Origin: Pontibacter coccineus
Lineage (GTDB): Bacteria > Bacteroidota > Bacteroidia > Cytophagales > Hymenobacteraceae
NCBI RefSeq assembly: GCF_030546575.1
Contig: NZ_JAUOTN010000009.1
Coordinates: 1 to 64,000, forward strand
Direction: 5' to 3'
DNA: 64,000 nt
Shown here: positions 18,166 to 26,324 of the stretch, one piece after another
Position numbering within the stretch: position 1 is the stretch's first letter
Layout: each line of letters opens with the position of its first letter
Notes under the pieces: model-generated
What the model was told of the DNA's origin: nothing
The model's input: only the letters and a program-made list of their open reading frames with translations
The model's database searches: none
Program-made: the position numbers and the translations under genes

Positions 18166-18170
18166 TTTAT
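18139..18170 (+). terminator. Rho-independent terminator on the plus strand
   Basis: Stem CACCCT / AGGGTG with loop GCTTTGT followed by TTTTTTCTTTT. The polarity is plus, yet the genes on both sides are minus-strand, which is why a small plus-strand transcript is proposed. Confidence 0.7.
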
Positions 18171-18207
18171 AGGGGTATAGAAACCAAACTCCCGATGGAA
18201 TGGGCAC

Positions 18208-18255
18208 AAAAAAGCACGGCCGGGCATCTTGCAAGATGCCCGGCCGTGCTTTTTT
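18208..18255. terminator. Perfectly palindromic bidirectional terminator after envC-like gene
   Basis: A 48-base perfect palindrome: six A, GCACGGCCGGGCATC, TTGCAA at the centre, then the exact reverse complement ending in six T. It lies 22 bases beyond the stop at 18278. Confidence 0.93.
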
Positions 18256-18277
18256 AAAACCAGGTATAACAGGAGGT

Positions 18278-19513
18278 CTACTTTGGCCTGATCCAGCTTT
18301 CCGGGTTGAGGTTGGTGTTGTTTTTCCAGAGCTGAAACTGCAGTTCGGTCGTGCCGTTAGCGTCGGTGTACACAGTCCCGATCACATCTTTATGTTTCAC
18401 GTCTTGCCCCTCCTTCACGTTAACAGTGCGTAGCTTCGCGTACACAGCGAAGTATTCACCGTGCTGCACCATCACAATGTTGTTCATGCCAGGCACACTA
18501 GCCACGGTGAGCACTTTGCCTTCGAATATGGCGCGCGCAGGCTCTCCCTGACCGGTTTGAATGTCGATTCCTCTGTTTTCTACCACCACACCTTTCAGTA
18601 CCGGGTGGTTGTGGCGGCCAAACTTCTGCGAGATGAAGCCACGGTCCACGGGCCAGGCCAGGCGTCCGCGGTTACCTGCAAATGAGGAGGAGATAAGTGC
18701 CGCTTCCGGTGTGAGGGTGATCTTGCTGGAGCTTCCGCTGGTGGCGCGTCCTTCTTCGCGGGCGGCACGGGCGGCGCGGGCTATCTCCTCTTTCACAATA
18801 TCGGCAATGAGGTTATCCAGCTTTCTGACTGCCTGCTGGCGTTGCGCCACTTCTTTTTTGAGCTGTTCTTCCTGCTTGCTGAGCTTTTGGATCATGCCAT
18901 CCTGCTGGGTGCGCAGCGACAACAGGTTCTTGTTCTCTACGACCTGCTTATTGAGCAGCCCGCGTTTCTCTTCCCGCTGTGACTCCAGCGTGCGCAGCTG
19001 GCCCGTGAGGGCCAGCTGTACTTTATTAATTTGTTCTACTTGTTTCTTGCGGGCTTCGGAATACTGCTGCAGGTAGCGCAGGCGGCGTACCATCTGGTTA
19101 AAAGAATCAGCAGCGAATACGAACATGAGCTTGTTGTAGCTGTTGGCGGTTTTGGAGGCAGCGTATACCATGGTGGCATACTCGGCTTTCAGGCTTTCCA
19201 GGTCGGACTGCAGTTCACCCACTATACCTTCTGTTTCCTTCAAGCCTGTTTCCAGCAATTTTATTTCGCGTGAGATGGTGCTGATAACGCCTTTCTGTAC
19301 CGCAATCTTTTCCTGAATGGCGTTGAGCTGGCCAATAGAAGCCTCCTTCTGCACCTTGGTCTGCTGCAGAATGCGGTTCGCTTCTTTAATACGGTTTAGG
19401 TTCTCCTTTTTCTCTTTCTCGAGCTGCGCCTTCGATTTTTGTTTCTGGGCTTGGGTAACCAACGGCAACAGCAGGATAATCAGGAAAAAGGCTGATTTGT
19501 AAAGGGCCTTCAT
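18278..19513 (-). CDS. EnvC-like murein hydrolase activator (coiled coil plus degenerate LytM/M23 domain)
   Basis: A 411-residue periplasmic protein: signal peptide (1-22), long charged coiled coil (about 25-270, Lys/Glu/Gln-rich), then an M23/LytM domain (about 285-411) with FISQKFGRHNHPVLKG and the C-terminal FQLW...NPESWI. The usual zinc ligands appear lost: the position normally HxGID reads NRGID, and the usual LHFE segment reads LQFQ. That is the pattern of EnvC, which activates cell-division amidases instead of cutting peptidoglycan itself. A TAGTTTTG -7 box lies upstream at 19553-19560. A catalytic role cannot be fully excluded. Confidence 0.88.
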   Translation of the reverse strand: MKALYKSAFFLIILLLPLVTQAQKQKSKAQLEKEKKENLNRIKEANRILQQTKVQKEASIGQLNAIQEKIAVQKGVISTISREIKLLETGLKETEGIVGELQSDLESLKAEYATMVYAASKTANSYNKLMFVFAADSFNQMVRRLRYLQQYSEARKKQVEQINKVQLALTGQLRTLESQREEKRGLLNKQVVENKNLLSLRTQQDGMIQKLSKQEEQLKKEVAQRQQAVRKLDNLIADIVKEEIARAARAAREEGRATSGSSSKITLTPEAALISSSFAGNRGRLAWPVDRGFISQKFGRHNHPVLKGVVVENRGIDIQTGQGEPARAIFEGKVLTVASVPGMNNIVMVQHGEYFAVYAKLRTVNVKEGQDVKHKDVIGTVYTDANGTTELQFQLWKNNTNLNPESWIRPK

Positions 19514-19552
19514 CAGAAATAGGGGTATACTACACTTAGCCTACAAATATGG

Positions 19553-19560
19553 CAAAACTA
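19553..19560 (-). promoter_or_regulatory. -7 box (TAGTTTTG) of the envC-like gene
   Basis: The minus strand matches TAnnTTTG about 40 bases before the ATG, in the 83-base gap after the DUF4292 gene. Confidence 0.5.
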
Positions 19561-19596
19561 TATTGCCCGTGCCAGAAGCCCGCCTATTTTATTAGA

Positions 19597-20340
19597 CTAA
19601 AGGCGCTTGTAACCAGAAGGAACACTGAAAGGAAACTCTAGTACGTCCTCGGAAACGGTGACTTTGGTGTGGCTTAAGTTAAAGTCGGAAACCTGGCCCG
19701 CCTGTAGGATTTGGGCCAGCATGTTGTAGGCAAAGGGCACCTCGCCCAAAGGTTGGAAACTCTCGTACTGCACCACAATGCTATTGCCCGATTGCTGGTC
19801 TTTGACGTTGAGCTGCTGCAGTTTCAGGTTTTCAGAGCTGATGAAATAGTCGAAAAGCAGGTTTTCGCGCAACTGCTGCACATGTTGCATCTGCCCTTGG
19901 TTAGTCGCCTTTTCAGAGCCGTTGGCCTGGTAGTTGCCCAGCAGAATGGCCTGCACCACCTGAAAGTCGAGTGCTACGTTAAAGCGCTTGCTCAGAAAAG
20001 CGTAGTCTGTGGCGGAGTACTCCCGTTGGATGCGGTTCATCATGTACACCGAATCGGGCGTGAGCTTAATGCGGGCGGCCTCTATACCTAAACCCGGCAG
20101 TACCGAGATCCAGATCACACTGTCCTTTTGCATGCGCAGGGCGTAGCCCGACGAAGTGCTCTGGCCTTTGTCATCAAACTTAAGCTGACCGCGGGCATTC
20201 AGGTAGGTGAATTCCAGATTTTGGACAGTAACGTTGCCAACAGTTTCGGTGGCGGCGGTAGCGGCAGAAGGGATCGTTTCTTTTTTGCAGGCGGAAAACA
20301 GGAGTATACCCAGCAGGTATAGCAGGAGCTGTTTATTCAT
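19597..20340 (-). CDS. DUF4292-type lipoprotein
   Basis: A 247-residue lipoprotein with a short hydrophobic signal and lipobox LFSAC (Cys18). The body fits the Bacteroidota DUF4292 family (FTYLNARGQLKFDD, KDSVIWISVLPGLGIEAARIKLTPDSV, then a beta-rich C-terminal half). Such proteins are LolA/LolB-like in outline and probably sit in the outer membrane, but the cargo is unproven. Its start overlaps the end of the TPR gene by 8 bases, so the two are translationally coupled. Confidence 0.82.
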   Translation of the reverse strand: MNKQLLLYLLGILLFSACKKETIPSAATAATETVGNVTVQNLEFTYLNARGQLKFDDKGQSTSSGYALRMQKDSVIWISVLPGLGIEAARIKLTPDSVYMMNRIQREYSATDYAFLSKRFNVALDFQVVQAILLGNYQANGSEKATNQGQMQHVQQLRENLLFDYFISSENLKLQQLNVKDQQSGNSIVVQYESFQPLGEVPFAYNMLAQILQAGQVSDFNLSHTKVTVSEDVLEFPFSVPSGYKRL

Positions 20341-22105
20341 AGAGTTTCTTTTCTTTTATCTTTCTGTTAAGGAAAGCAGAGGCCTCCCCTTTGAGTTTGG
20401 CCTTTTCCCACTGCCTCACCGCCTCGTCTTTTTTGCCCAGCTTGAACAGCACGTCGCCGTAATGCTCCACAATGGTGGCATCCTCCGAAACAGCAATGGC
20501 CTGCTCCAGGTATTTCAGCGCACCCTCGTAATCTTCCATTTTGTACAGCACCCAGGCATAGGTATCCAGGTAAGTGGGGTTGGCTGGGTGTTGCTCTACC
20601 AGACGGCCGGCCATGGCCTTGGCTTTGGGCAGTTGCTCACCTCGCAGCGATAAGAAGTAACTGTAATTGTTGAGTACGTGCTCGTTGTTGGGGTCCTGCG
20701 AAAGCACGGCATCATACGCCTCGTCTGATTTTTTATACTCTTTTATAGAGTTATAGGCATCTCCTAATTGGGCGTTGAACTGTGTCACCAGCTCGGGCTC
20801 GCTTGCCGAAAGGCGCTTGCCATGCTCCAGCGACTTGGCCGCCCGGTCAAAGTTCTTCTCAATGAGATGGCCGGTGCCGTTGTAGAACCAAAACACAGCC
20901 TGGTTCGGGAACAACTCCAGCGCCTGCTCCGAGTGCTTCACCAAATCGCCCGACTCGCCCAGTTCAGCGTCGAGCAGCACGATCTGCTGCCAGATCTTAA
21001 AGTGGGAGTCGTCCAGCTTGACCGCCTTGATGTAGTTGCCCCGTGCCGCCTCTTTTTTGCCGGTGATGGTTTGCAGGTCGCCGGCTACCGCGTAGGCTTT
21101 CGCCTCCTCGGGGTGAGACGTGATCGTGAGGTCGGCCAGTTCAAGGGCTATACCTTCTATGGCAGGGTTTGGCAGCTGGCGGATGAAATCGACCAGGATG
21201 CGCACTTTGGTGTCGATGTCGAGGTCCGTGCTGGCGAACGCGATCTTCACCTGGTTTTCAGACTCCTTCAGGTTGCCTTTCTGGCGGTACAGGTCTGAGA
21301 GCATCAAGTGAGCAAAGGGGTTATTCGGCTCAATGCGCAGGGCGCGGTTGATCGTTTCGATGGCAATGTCCGGCTTTTGGCTGGCATTATACAGCTCGGC
21401 CTGGGCCAGCAGGTAGCGAATCTCAGTAGGGTTGGAGGCGATCAGCTTTTCGCCTTCGGCAAGGGCTTTCCCTATGTTCTTCTGACGCAGGTAGATCTGC
21501 TGGCGGTTCATGGAGAGCTGCTCCAGCGCACCGTATTTTTTCTCAATGCGGTCGTAGGTCTTCAGCGCATCATCGTACTTGGACTGCGCCAGGTATAGCT
21601 CCGCCAGGTTGAACAGGTACTGCTCCTGTTCAGGCACGTTGCGCAGCAGGTCGTTGTAAGCCTGAGCCGCCTCGGTATACTGCTTCTGTTCGGCGTGCAG
21701 CTGCGCAAGCAGCAGGTAATAGTAGGGGTTTTTTGAGTCATTGGCGACGGCGGCCTGCGCAAATGTTACACCCGCTTTCGGGTTTTCCATCAGCATGTAG
21801 GTCTCGGCCAGCTTGTAGTTGAGCGCCGCATTGGTTGGGGTAACGGCGTATGCTTTCTGGAACTGGCTAAGCGCCTGCTTGTAGTCCTCCAGCATAAAGT
21901 ATTTCATGCCCTCCAGAAACAATGCCTCGCTCAGCAGCTTTTCCTGCTCGCTAGGTTCGGGCTGCGGCACAGGTATAGCTACCTGCTCGGTTTCGGCCTT
22001 CTCCTTGCCCTTTCTCTTTTTCTTCTTAGACTGGGCCTGGCTTTCGCCGGTCGCGACCAGTGCAAGGCAGCAAGTGGCGAGCACAATGTTTCTGAATCGG
22101 GTCAT
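20333..22105 (-). CDS. Secreted tetratricopeptide repeat protein
   Basis: A 590-residue protein with a signal peptide (ending near SQAQ), a short Lys/Lys-Arg-rich stretch, then TPR helices over nearly the whole length. Typical repeats are LEGMKYFMLEDYKQALSQFQ, LNYKLAETYMLMENP and LDTYAWVLYKMEDYEGALKY. It is a protein-protein scaffold with no enzymatic motif. It is coupled by overlap to the DUF4292 lipoprotein, and its start lies 12 bases after the nucleotidyltransferase gene. A joint role in outer-membrane or lipoprotein biogenesis is an inference from this pairing. Confidence 0.85.
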   Translation of the reverse strand: MTRFRNIVLATCCLALVATGESQAQSKKKKRKGKEKAETEQVAIPVPQPEPSEQEKLLSEALFLEGMKYFMLEDYKQALSQFQKAYAVTPTNAALNYKLAETYMLMENPKAGVTFAQAAVANDSKNPYYYLLLAQLHAEQKQYTEAAQAYNDLLRNVPEQEQYLFNLAELYLAQSKYDDALKTYDRIEKKYGALEQLSMNRQQIYLRQKNIGKALAEGEKLIASNPTEIRYLLAQAELYNASQKPDIAIETINRALRIEPNNPFAHLMLSDLYRQKGNLKESENQVKIAFASTDLDIDTKVRILVDFIRQLPNPAIEGIALELADLTITSHPEEAKAYAVAGDLQTITGKKEAARGNYIKAVKLDDSHFKIWQQIVLLDAELGESGDLVKHSEQALELFPNQAVFWFYNGTGHLIEKNFDRAAKSLEHGKRLSASEPELVTQFNAQLGDAYNSIKEYKKSDEAYDAVLSQDPNNEHVLNNYSYFLSLRGEQLPKAKAMAGRLVEQHPANPTYLDTYAWVLYKMEDYEGALKYLEQAIAVSEDATIVEHYGDVLFKLGKKDEAVRQWEKAKLKGEASAFLNRKIKEKKLYE

Positions 22106-22117
22106 AAAATGGGTATG

Positions 22118-23125
22118 CTAATCTTTGAGCGTGTTGTAGTCGCCAAGGCTCAGATCTGACTGGCGTCCTTCAAAGGAAACAAAATTACCTACCATTGAGT
22201 TTGCTATGTTCCCGTTTTTGATGGTCGACTCCTTCTGAACGATGGAATTGCTCAGAATAGACGCCAGTACGCTGGTGTTGTCTCCAATAGAAACGTGCGG
22301 GCCTACCACGGAATTGTGGATCACGGCATTCTCTCCGATATACACGGGCGGGATGATGACCGAGTTCTGGATATCAGCCGACGCGGCTACCAGGTTCTTC
22401 TCATCCTTGATATACTCTAAATAGCGTTGATTGGTGAAAACGGTTGCGTTTTTATTGCCACAATCGAGCCATTCGGAGATAACGGCAGGAATAAATTTCG
22501 TGCCTTTGTTCTTCATGTTTTCCAGCGCGTTGGTCAGCTGGTACTCGCCCTTGTCTTTGATGTCGTTGTCAAGCAAATACTGCAGTTCGCTGCGCAGGTA
22601 GGCGCCGTCTTTGAAGTAGTAGATACCGATGATGGCCATGTCCGACACGAACTCCTGCGGCTTCTCCACGAAGTCGGTGATCTCGCCATTGTCGTTCAGC
22701 TTCACCACGCCAAACGGACGCGGGTCCTCTACGCGCTGCACCCAGATGGTGCCGTCGGCGTTGGTGTCGAGTTGAAAGTCGGCTTTGAACAGCGTGTCGG
22801 CAAAGGCTACTACTACCTTGCCTTCCAGCGAATCCTGGGCGCACATGATGGCGTGTGCCGTGCCCAGGGCTTCTTCCTGGTAAAAAATGCTGCCTTTGGC
22901 ACCTACTGATTCCGCGATTGCTTTCAGGTCGCGCTCCACGGCCTCACCGAAGTGACCGATGATGAAAGCCACTTCCTCTATGGGCTCGTGGCATACTTTT
23001 GCAATGTCTTCTACCAGGCGCTGCACGATCGGCTTGCCTGCAATAGGTATAAGTGGTTTAGGAACTGTAAGAGTGTGCGGGCGCATACGCTTGCCCATAC
23101 CTGCCATAGGTACAATAATCCTCAT
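22118..23125 (-). CDS. Sugar-phosphate nucleotidyltransferase
   Basis: About 335 residues from the ATG at 23125. An upstream in-frame ATG at 23176 adds 17 unconserved residues and was not used. The N-terminus has the NTP-transferase signature (VPMAGMGKRMRPHT, then PKPLIPIAGKP), with the DTLF segment of the active site further on. The C-terminal part is a left-handed beta-helix of hexapeptide-like repeats (VIIPPVYIGENAVIHNSVVG). It probably makes an NDP-sugar from a sugar 1-phosphate; glucose-1-phosphate thymidylyl- or uridylyltransferase are the likeliest, but the substrate is not fixed by sequence. A flippase gene follows nearby in the same direction. Confidence 0.9.
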   Translation of the reverse strand: MRIIVPMAGMGKRMRPHTLTVPKPLIPIAGKPIVQRLVEDIAKVCHEPIEEVAFIIGHFGEAVERDLKAIAESVGAKGSIFYQEEALGTAHAIMCAQDSLEGKVVVAFADTLFKADFQLDTNADGTIWVQRVEDPRPFGVVKLNDNGEITDFVEKPQEFVSDMAIIGIYYFKDGAYLRSELQYLLDNDIKDKGEYQLTNALENMKNKGTKFIPAVISEWLDCGNKNATVFTNQRYLEYIKDEKNLVAASADIQNSVIIPPVYIGENAVIHNSVVGPHVSIGDNTSVLASILSNSIVQKESTIKNGNIANSMVGNFVSFEGRQSDLSLGDYNTLKD

Positions 23126-23280
23126 AGCGATTAGTTTATGGATGGAAAAATGTAGCCGGACGTGCTGCCCGGCCACTATTGGTTTTGATTAATACTGTAT
23201 TTTGAATGTTTGGTTTTAGCCCTCACTAAAAAGCAGGAAAAGGGCTGGCTATACCTTGTGTTGATGGCGACGCCACTGAA

Positions 23281-23730
23281 CTACTTGGTGCCTGTGCTGC
23301 CGTAGCCGCCAGCGCCGCGCTCGGTGTCTGTCAGCACTTCGGCTTCCGCCCATGCTACACGCTCGTAGCGCGCCACCACCATCTGGGCCACACGCTCGCC
23401 GTCCTCTACTACAAACTCCTGGTCCGACAAATTCACCAGCAATACCTTGATTTCGCCACGGTAGTCGGCGTCGATCGTGCCGGGGCTGTTCACGATGGAG
23501 ATGCCGTGCTTGTAGGCCAGGCCTGAGCGGGGTCTGATCTGCGCCTCGTGCCCTTCCGGCAGCTCAATGAAAAGGCCGGTAGGTATAAGGGCGCGCTGCA
23601 GCGGCTTAAGTGTAACGGGTGCTTCTAAGTTTGCGCGCAGGTCCATACCTGCCGAGTGCTCCGTCTGGTAAGCCGGAAGCGCATGCTTGGATTGGTTAAT
23701 GACTTTAACCGGTATGTTCGTTGTGTTCAT
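23281..23730 (-). CDS. dut: dUTP diphosphatase
   Basis: A 149-residue trimeric dUTPase that hydrolyses dUTP to dUMP. All five family motifs are present: AGMDLRA, RPRSGLA, the [13 protein letters not shown] uracil-binding hairpin, GERVAQMV and the C-terminal [10 protein letters not shown] arm. Normal length. Starts 17 bases after the flippase gene on the same strand. Confidence 0.97.
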   Translation of the reverse strand: MNTTNIPVKVINQSKHALPAYQTEHSAGMDLRANLEAPVTLKPLQRALIPTGLFIELPEGHEAQIRPRSGLAYKHGISIVNSPGTIDADYRGEIKVLLVNLSDQEFVVEDGERVAQMVVARYERVAWAEAEVLTDTERGAGGYGSTGTK

Positions 23731-23747
23731 CTATATAAAGATAAAGA

Positions 23748-25241
23748 TTATTTTTTAGTTAGAAAGTAGGACCGCTCTCGCAGCCAAACCACCGCCAGGA
23801 AAACGCCCGAAAGCGACAGGTGGTATGCGTGGCGCAGCCAGAAGTTCTCGACAGGTATAAAATAAGCTGCCGCCACTAGTCCCGTAGCCAGTGCAATGTA
23901 GCCCAAAATAGTTTTAACTGGGTAAGGGATCGGGTAGTGCACATTGCCCAGTACGTAAGTCGCCAGTGCCATACCTACATAGCAAATAAGCGTGGCAATG
24001 GCCGAGCCCATATAACCCAGCACAGGTATAAGCAGCAGGTTGAAGACAATGGTAATGGCCGCACCGCCAAAGCTGATGTAGGTGCCGAAATGCGTTTTGT
24101 CTGTCAGCTTGAACCACACGGTGAGGTTGTAGTAGATGCCCAGGAACAGGTTAGCCAGCAACAGCACCGGCACCACCATCAAACCGTCATGGTATTCGGG
24201 GCCGATCAGCAAGGCGAAGTCTTCGAGGTTAGTCGAGATAAACAGGTAGATGAAGGCGCAGGCGATCACAAACCACTTCATGACCAAGGCGAAGGCTTGC
24301 GGCGATTCCTTCTCTTTGGCTTGCGAGAAAAAGAACGGCTCGGCGGCATAACGGAAAGCCTGGATGGTGAGCGTCATGAAAATGGCGAGCTTGTAGCAGG
24401 CGCTGTATATACCCACGGCCGCCATGTTGCTGGTGCCCGGGTAGAAACCTTCGGGCAGGTAGCGCTCCAGCAGAATACGGTCGATCACTTCGTTGACCAT
24501 GCCGGCCAGGCCCATGAACAGGAGCGGCCAGGCGTATTGCAACATCGGCTTGAGTTGCTCCACATCCAGCCTGAAGCGGAAAATGCGCAGCTCTTTCCAA
24601 AGCATGGGCAGGAGCAGCGCATTGGCCACCAGGTTGATCAAAAATATATAGCCTACTCCAAAATCAGGGTTGTAGAGCGCAGTAGCCAGCGGCTGAAGAC
24701 TCGTGAGGTACTGTCCTTCGTAAATGTGTCGCAGCAGGACCAGGAAAAATAGATTGGCGCCCACTGTCAGCAGGATGTTCGCTAGCTTAATGGAGGCAAA
24801 CTTGATGGCTTTGTTCTGGTGGCGGAGCCAGGCGAAAGGTATAGCCACCAGCGCATCGATTGCCAGCACCAGCGCCAGCCAAACGATGTACTCCCGGTGT
24901 TCGGGGTAGCCGATGTAATCAGCAATTTGCTGCGAAAAGAGCAGCAGTATACCTGTGAAGATCGTGCTGCTGACCAGAATGGCGCTCAGCACCCGGTTAT
25001 AGACCGTTTTTGGATCCTGCTCTGGTTTGTTGGCGAAGCGGAAAAAAGCCGTCTCCATGCCGTAGGTATACACCACGTTGAAGAAAGCCACGAAAGCATA
25101 CAGATAGGAGACCACCCCATATTCCTCGGGTAGGAACACCCGGGTATAGACCGGTACGAGCAGGTAGTTGAGGGCGCGGCCCACAATGCTGCTCAGTCCG
25201 TAGGCAGCCGTTTGCCCGACCAGTTTTTTGGCGATGCTCAT
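23748..25241 (-). CDS. Polysaccharide/lipid-linked oligosaccharide flippase (MOP superfamily)
   Basis: A 497-residue integral membrane protein with about 12-14 hydrophobic segments. The N-terminus MSIAKKLVGQTAAYGLSSIVGR with LLVPVYTRVFLPEEYGVVSY is the usual opening of Wzx-like exporters of the multidrug/oligosaccharidyl-lipid/polysaccharide superfamily. It probably flips lipid-linked glycans across the inner membrane. The sugar nucleotidyltransferase downstream supports a surface-glycan role, but no glycosyltransferase cluster is here. dut follows in the same direction. Confidence 0.88.
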   Translation of the reverse strand: MSIAKKLVGQTAAYGLSSIVGRALNYLLVPVYTRVFLPEEYGVVSYLYAFVAFFNVVYTYGMETAFFRFANKPEQDPKTVYNRVLSAILVSSTIFTGILLLFSQQIADYIGYPEHREYIVWLALVLAIDALVAIPFAWLRHQNKAIKFASIKLANILLTVGANLFFLVLLRHIYEGQYLTSLQPLATALYNPDFGVGYIFLINLVANALLLPMLWKELRIFRFRLDVEQLKPMLQYAWPLLFMGLAGMVNEVIDRILLERYLPEGFYPGTSNMAAVGIYSACYKLAIFMTLTIQAFRYAAEPFFFSQAKEKESPQAFALVMKWFVIACAFIYLFISTNLEDFALLIGPEYHDGLMVVPVLLLANLFLGIYYNLTVWFKLTDKTHFGTYISFGGAAITIVFNLLLIPVLGYMGSAIATLICYVGMALATYVLGNVHYPIPYPVKTILGYIALATGLVAAAYFIPVENFWLRHAYHLSLSGVFLAVVWLRERSYFLTKK

Positions 25242-25287
25242 GCGTTTGTTTTAGGGCAGGTAGGTATAGGTATCAGCTGAAAAAGAA

Positions 25288-25331
25288 AGAACGCGCTATA
25301 CCTGTCTTTTATGATAGGTATAGCGCGTTCT
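25288..25331. terminator. Terminator hairpin built from two inverted AGGTATAGC words
   Basis: Perfect 16-base arms (AGAACGCGCTATACCT and its complement) around a 12-base loop, followed on the minus strand by a T-rich run. It lies 12 bases past the stop of the enoyl-CoA hydratase gene. Each arm ends in the dispersed word. Three more AGGTATA copies flank it within 70 bases. Confidence 0.85.
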
Positions 25332-25343
25332 GCAGGTATAGGA

Positions 25344-26126
25344 TTAAGCGCCTTTGAAGACAGGCTTGCGTTTCTCCAGGAATGCGTTGGTGCCTTCCAC
25401 AAAATCTTCGGAAGAGCAGCAGCGGGCAAACGAGTTGGCCTCTGTCTGGTAGCCGTCCTCGTCTTTGTCGTACACGGCGTTCACGCAGTCGATCACCAGG
25501 CCGATGGCCAATGGCGCCTTCGACACAATCTTGGTAAGGATCTCCATACACTTTGGCAGCAGCTCTATGGCAGGCACCACATGGTTCACCAAACCAAGCT
25601 CCTTGGCTTCGTTCGCACCAACCATGTCGGCGGTCATCATCAGTTCCATCGCTTTGCCTTTGCCGATCAGCTGCGTCAGGCGTTGCGTGCCGCCGTAGCC
25701 TGGTATCAGGCCCAGATTTACTTCCGGCTGGCCAAAACGGGCGCCCTCGCTGGCAATGCGCATGTGGCAGGCCATAGCCAGTTCGCAACCTCCTCCGAGT
25801 GCAAAGCCATTCACGGCCGCAATCACGGGCTTGGTGCAACGCTCGATCATGCTGAAAACCTCCTGGCCACGCTCCGCAAAACTACGGGCGTTCACATCGC
25901 TCAGCTCTGAAATCTCCGAAATGTCGGCACCCGCCACAAAGGCCTTCTCGCCGGCACCGGTAAAGATAGCGCCTTTCACAGCAGGGTCGTCGTAGACTTG
26001 CTGTATGGCCGCCTTGATCTCCCTGATGGTGTCGATGTTGAGGGCATTGAGCTTATCTGCACGGTTGATAGTGATGACCAGAATGCCGTTCTCGAGGTTG
26101 AGCAGCAGGTTTTCGTATAAAGACAT
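25344..26126 (-). CDS. Enoyl-CoA hydratase/isomerase family protein
   Basis: A 260-residue crotonase-fold enzyme. The oxyanion-hole segments are clear: KAFVAGADISE and NGFALGGGCELAMACHMRIAS. The catalytic acid region reads FGQPEVNLGLIPGYGGTQRL, which contains both glutamates expected for a hydratase. It probably hydrates short-chain enoyl-CoA (crotonyl-CoA type) in fatty-acid or butanoate metabolism. It stands alone with its own promoter (26162-26169) and terminator. Confidence 0.92.
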   Translation of the reverse strand: MSLYENLLLNLENGILVITINRADKLNALNIDTIREIKAAIQQVYDDPAVKGAIFTGAGEKAFVAGADISEISELSDVNARSFAERGQEVFSMIERCTKPVIAAVNGFALGGGCELAMACHMRIASEGARFGQPEVNLGLIPGYGGTQRLTQLIGKGKAMELMMTADMVGANEAKELGLVNHVVPAIELLPKCMEILTKIVSKAPLAIGLVIDCVNAVYDKDEDGYQTEANSFARCCSSEDFVEGTNAFLEKRKPVFKGA

Positions 26127-26161
26127 AGTTTAATACTGTATGAGTATTTAGATAACGGTAG

Positions 26162-26169
26162 CAAATATA
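26162..26169 (-). promoter_or_regulatory. -7 box (TATATTTG) of the enoyl-CoA hydratase gene
   Basis: Minus-strand TATATTTG matches TAnnTTTG, about 36 bases before the ATG, in the 198-base divergent gap. Confidence 0.55.
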
Positions 26170-26273
26170 GTAGTGATTTAGGTAAATCCCTAAAGTGCAA
26201 TCTTGCAATGGCTCAGTTCTAATGGCCCTTCCCTAATTTTCACGCTGGTTTCGTGCCTCTGGTCATGATTTGC

Positions 26274-26281
26274 TATCTTTG
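26274..26281 (+). promoter_or_regulatory. -7 box (TATCTTTG) of the DUF3078 gene
   Basis: Plus-strand TATCTTTG matches TAnnTTTG, with a TTTC about 22 bases upstream as an imperfect -33. It supports the later ATG at 26325, because the frame's upstream ATG at 26253 would lie before this promoter. Confidence 0.55.
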
Positions 26282-26324
26282 TGCAATTTTAAAATGCATT
26301 ACGCTCACTTTATACCTTATTTTC

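Larger units (their letters stand above)
17553..18277. other. 725-base intergenic region
   Basis: This is the longest gene-free stretch. It holds the tatA promoter (17582-17589), a short hairpin ACGGCT-TTTTG-AGCCGT near 17693-17709, one AGGTATA word near 17868, a plus-strand promoter/hairpin/terminator set (18024-18170) read here as a candidate small RNA, and the perfect palindromic terminator at 18208-18255. Small open frames in it, such as one at 17708-17962, have no signal peptide, motif or plausible composition and are not called. Confidence 0.6.

Noticed and set aside
23937-24752. 271-codon plus-strand frame over the flippase gene
   Set aside because: His/Gln/Glu-rich antisense shadow of a membrane protein.
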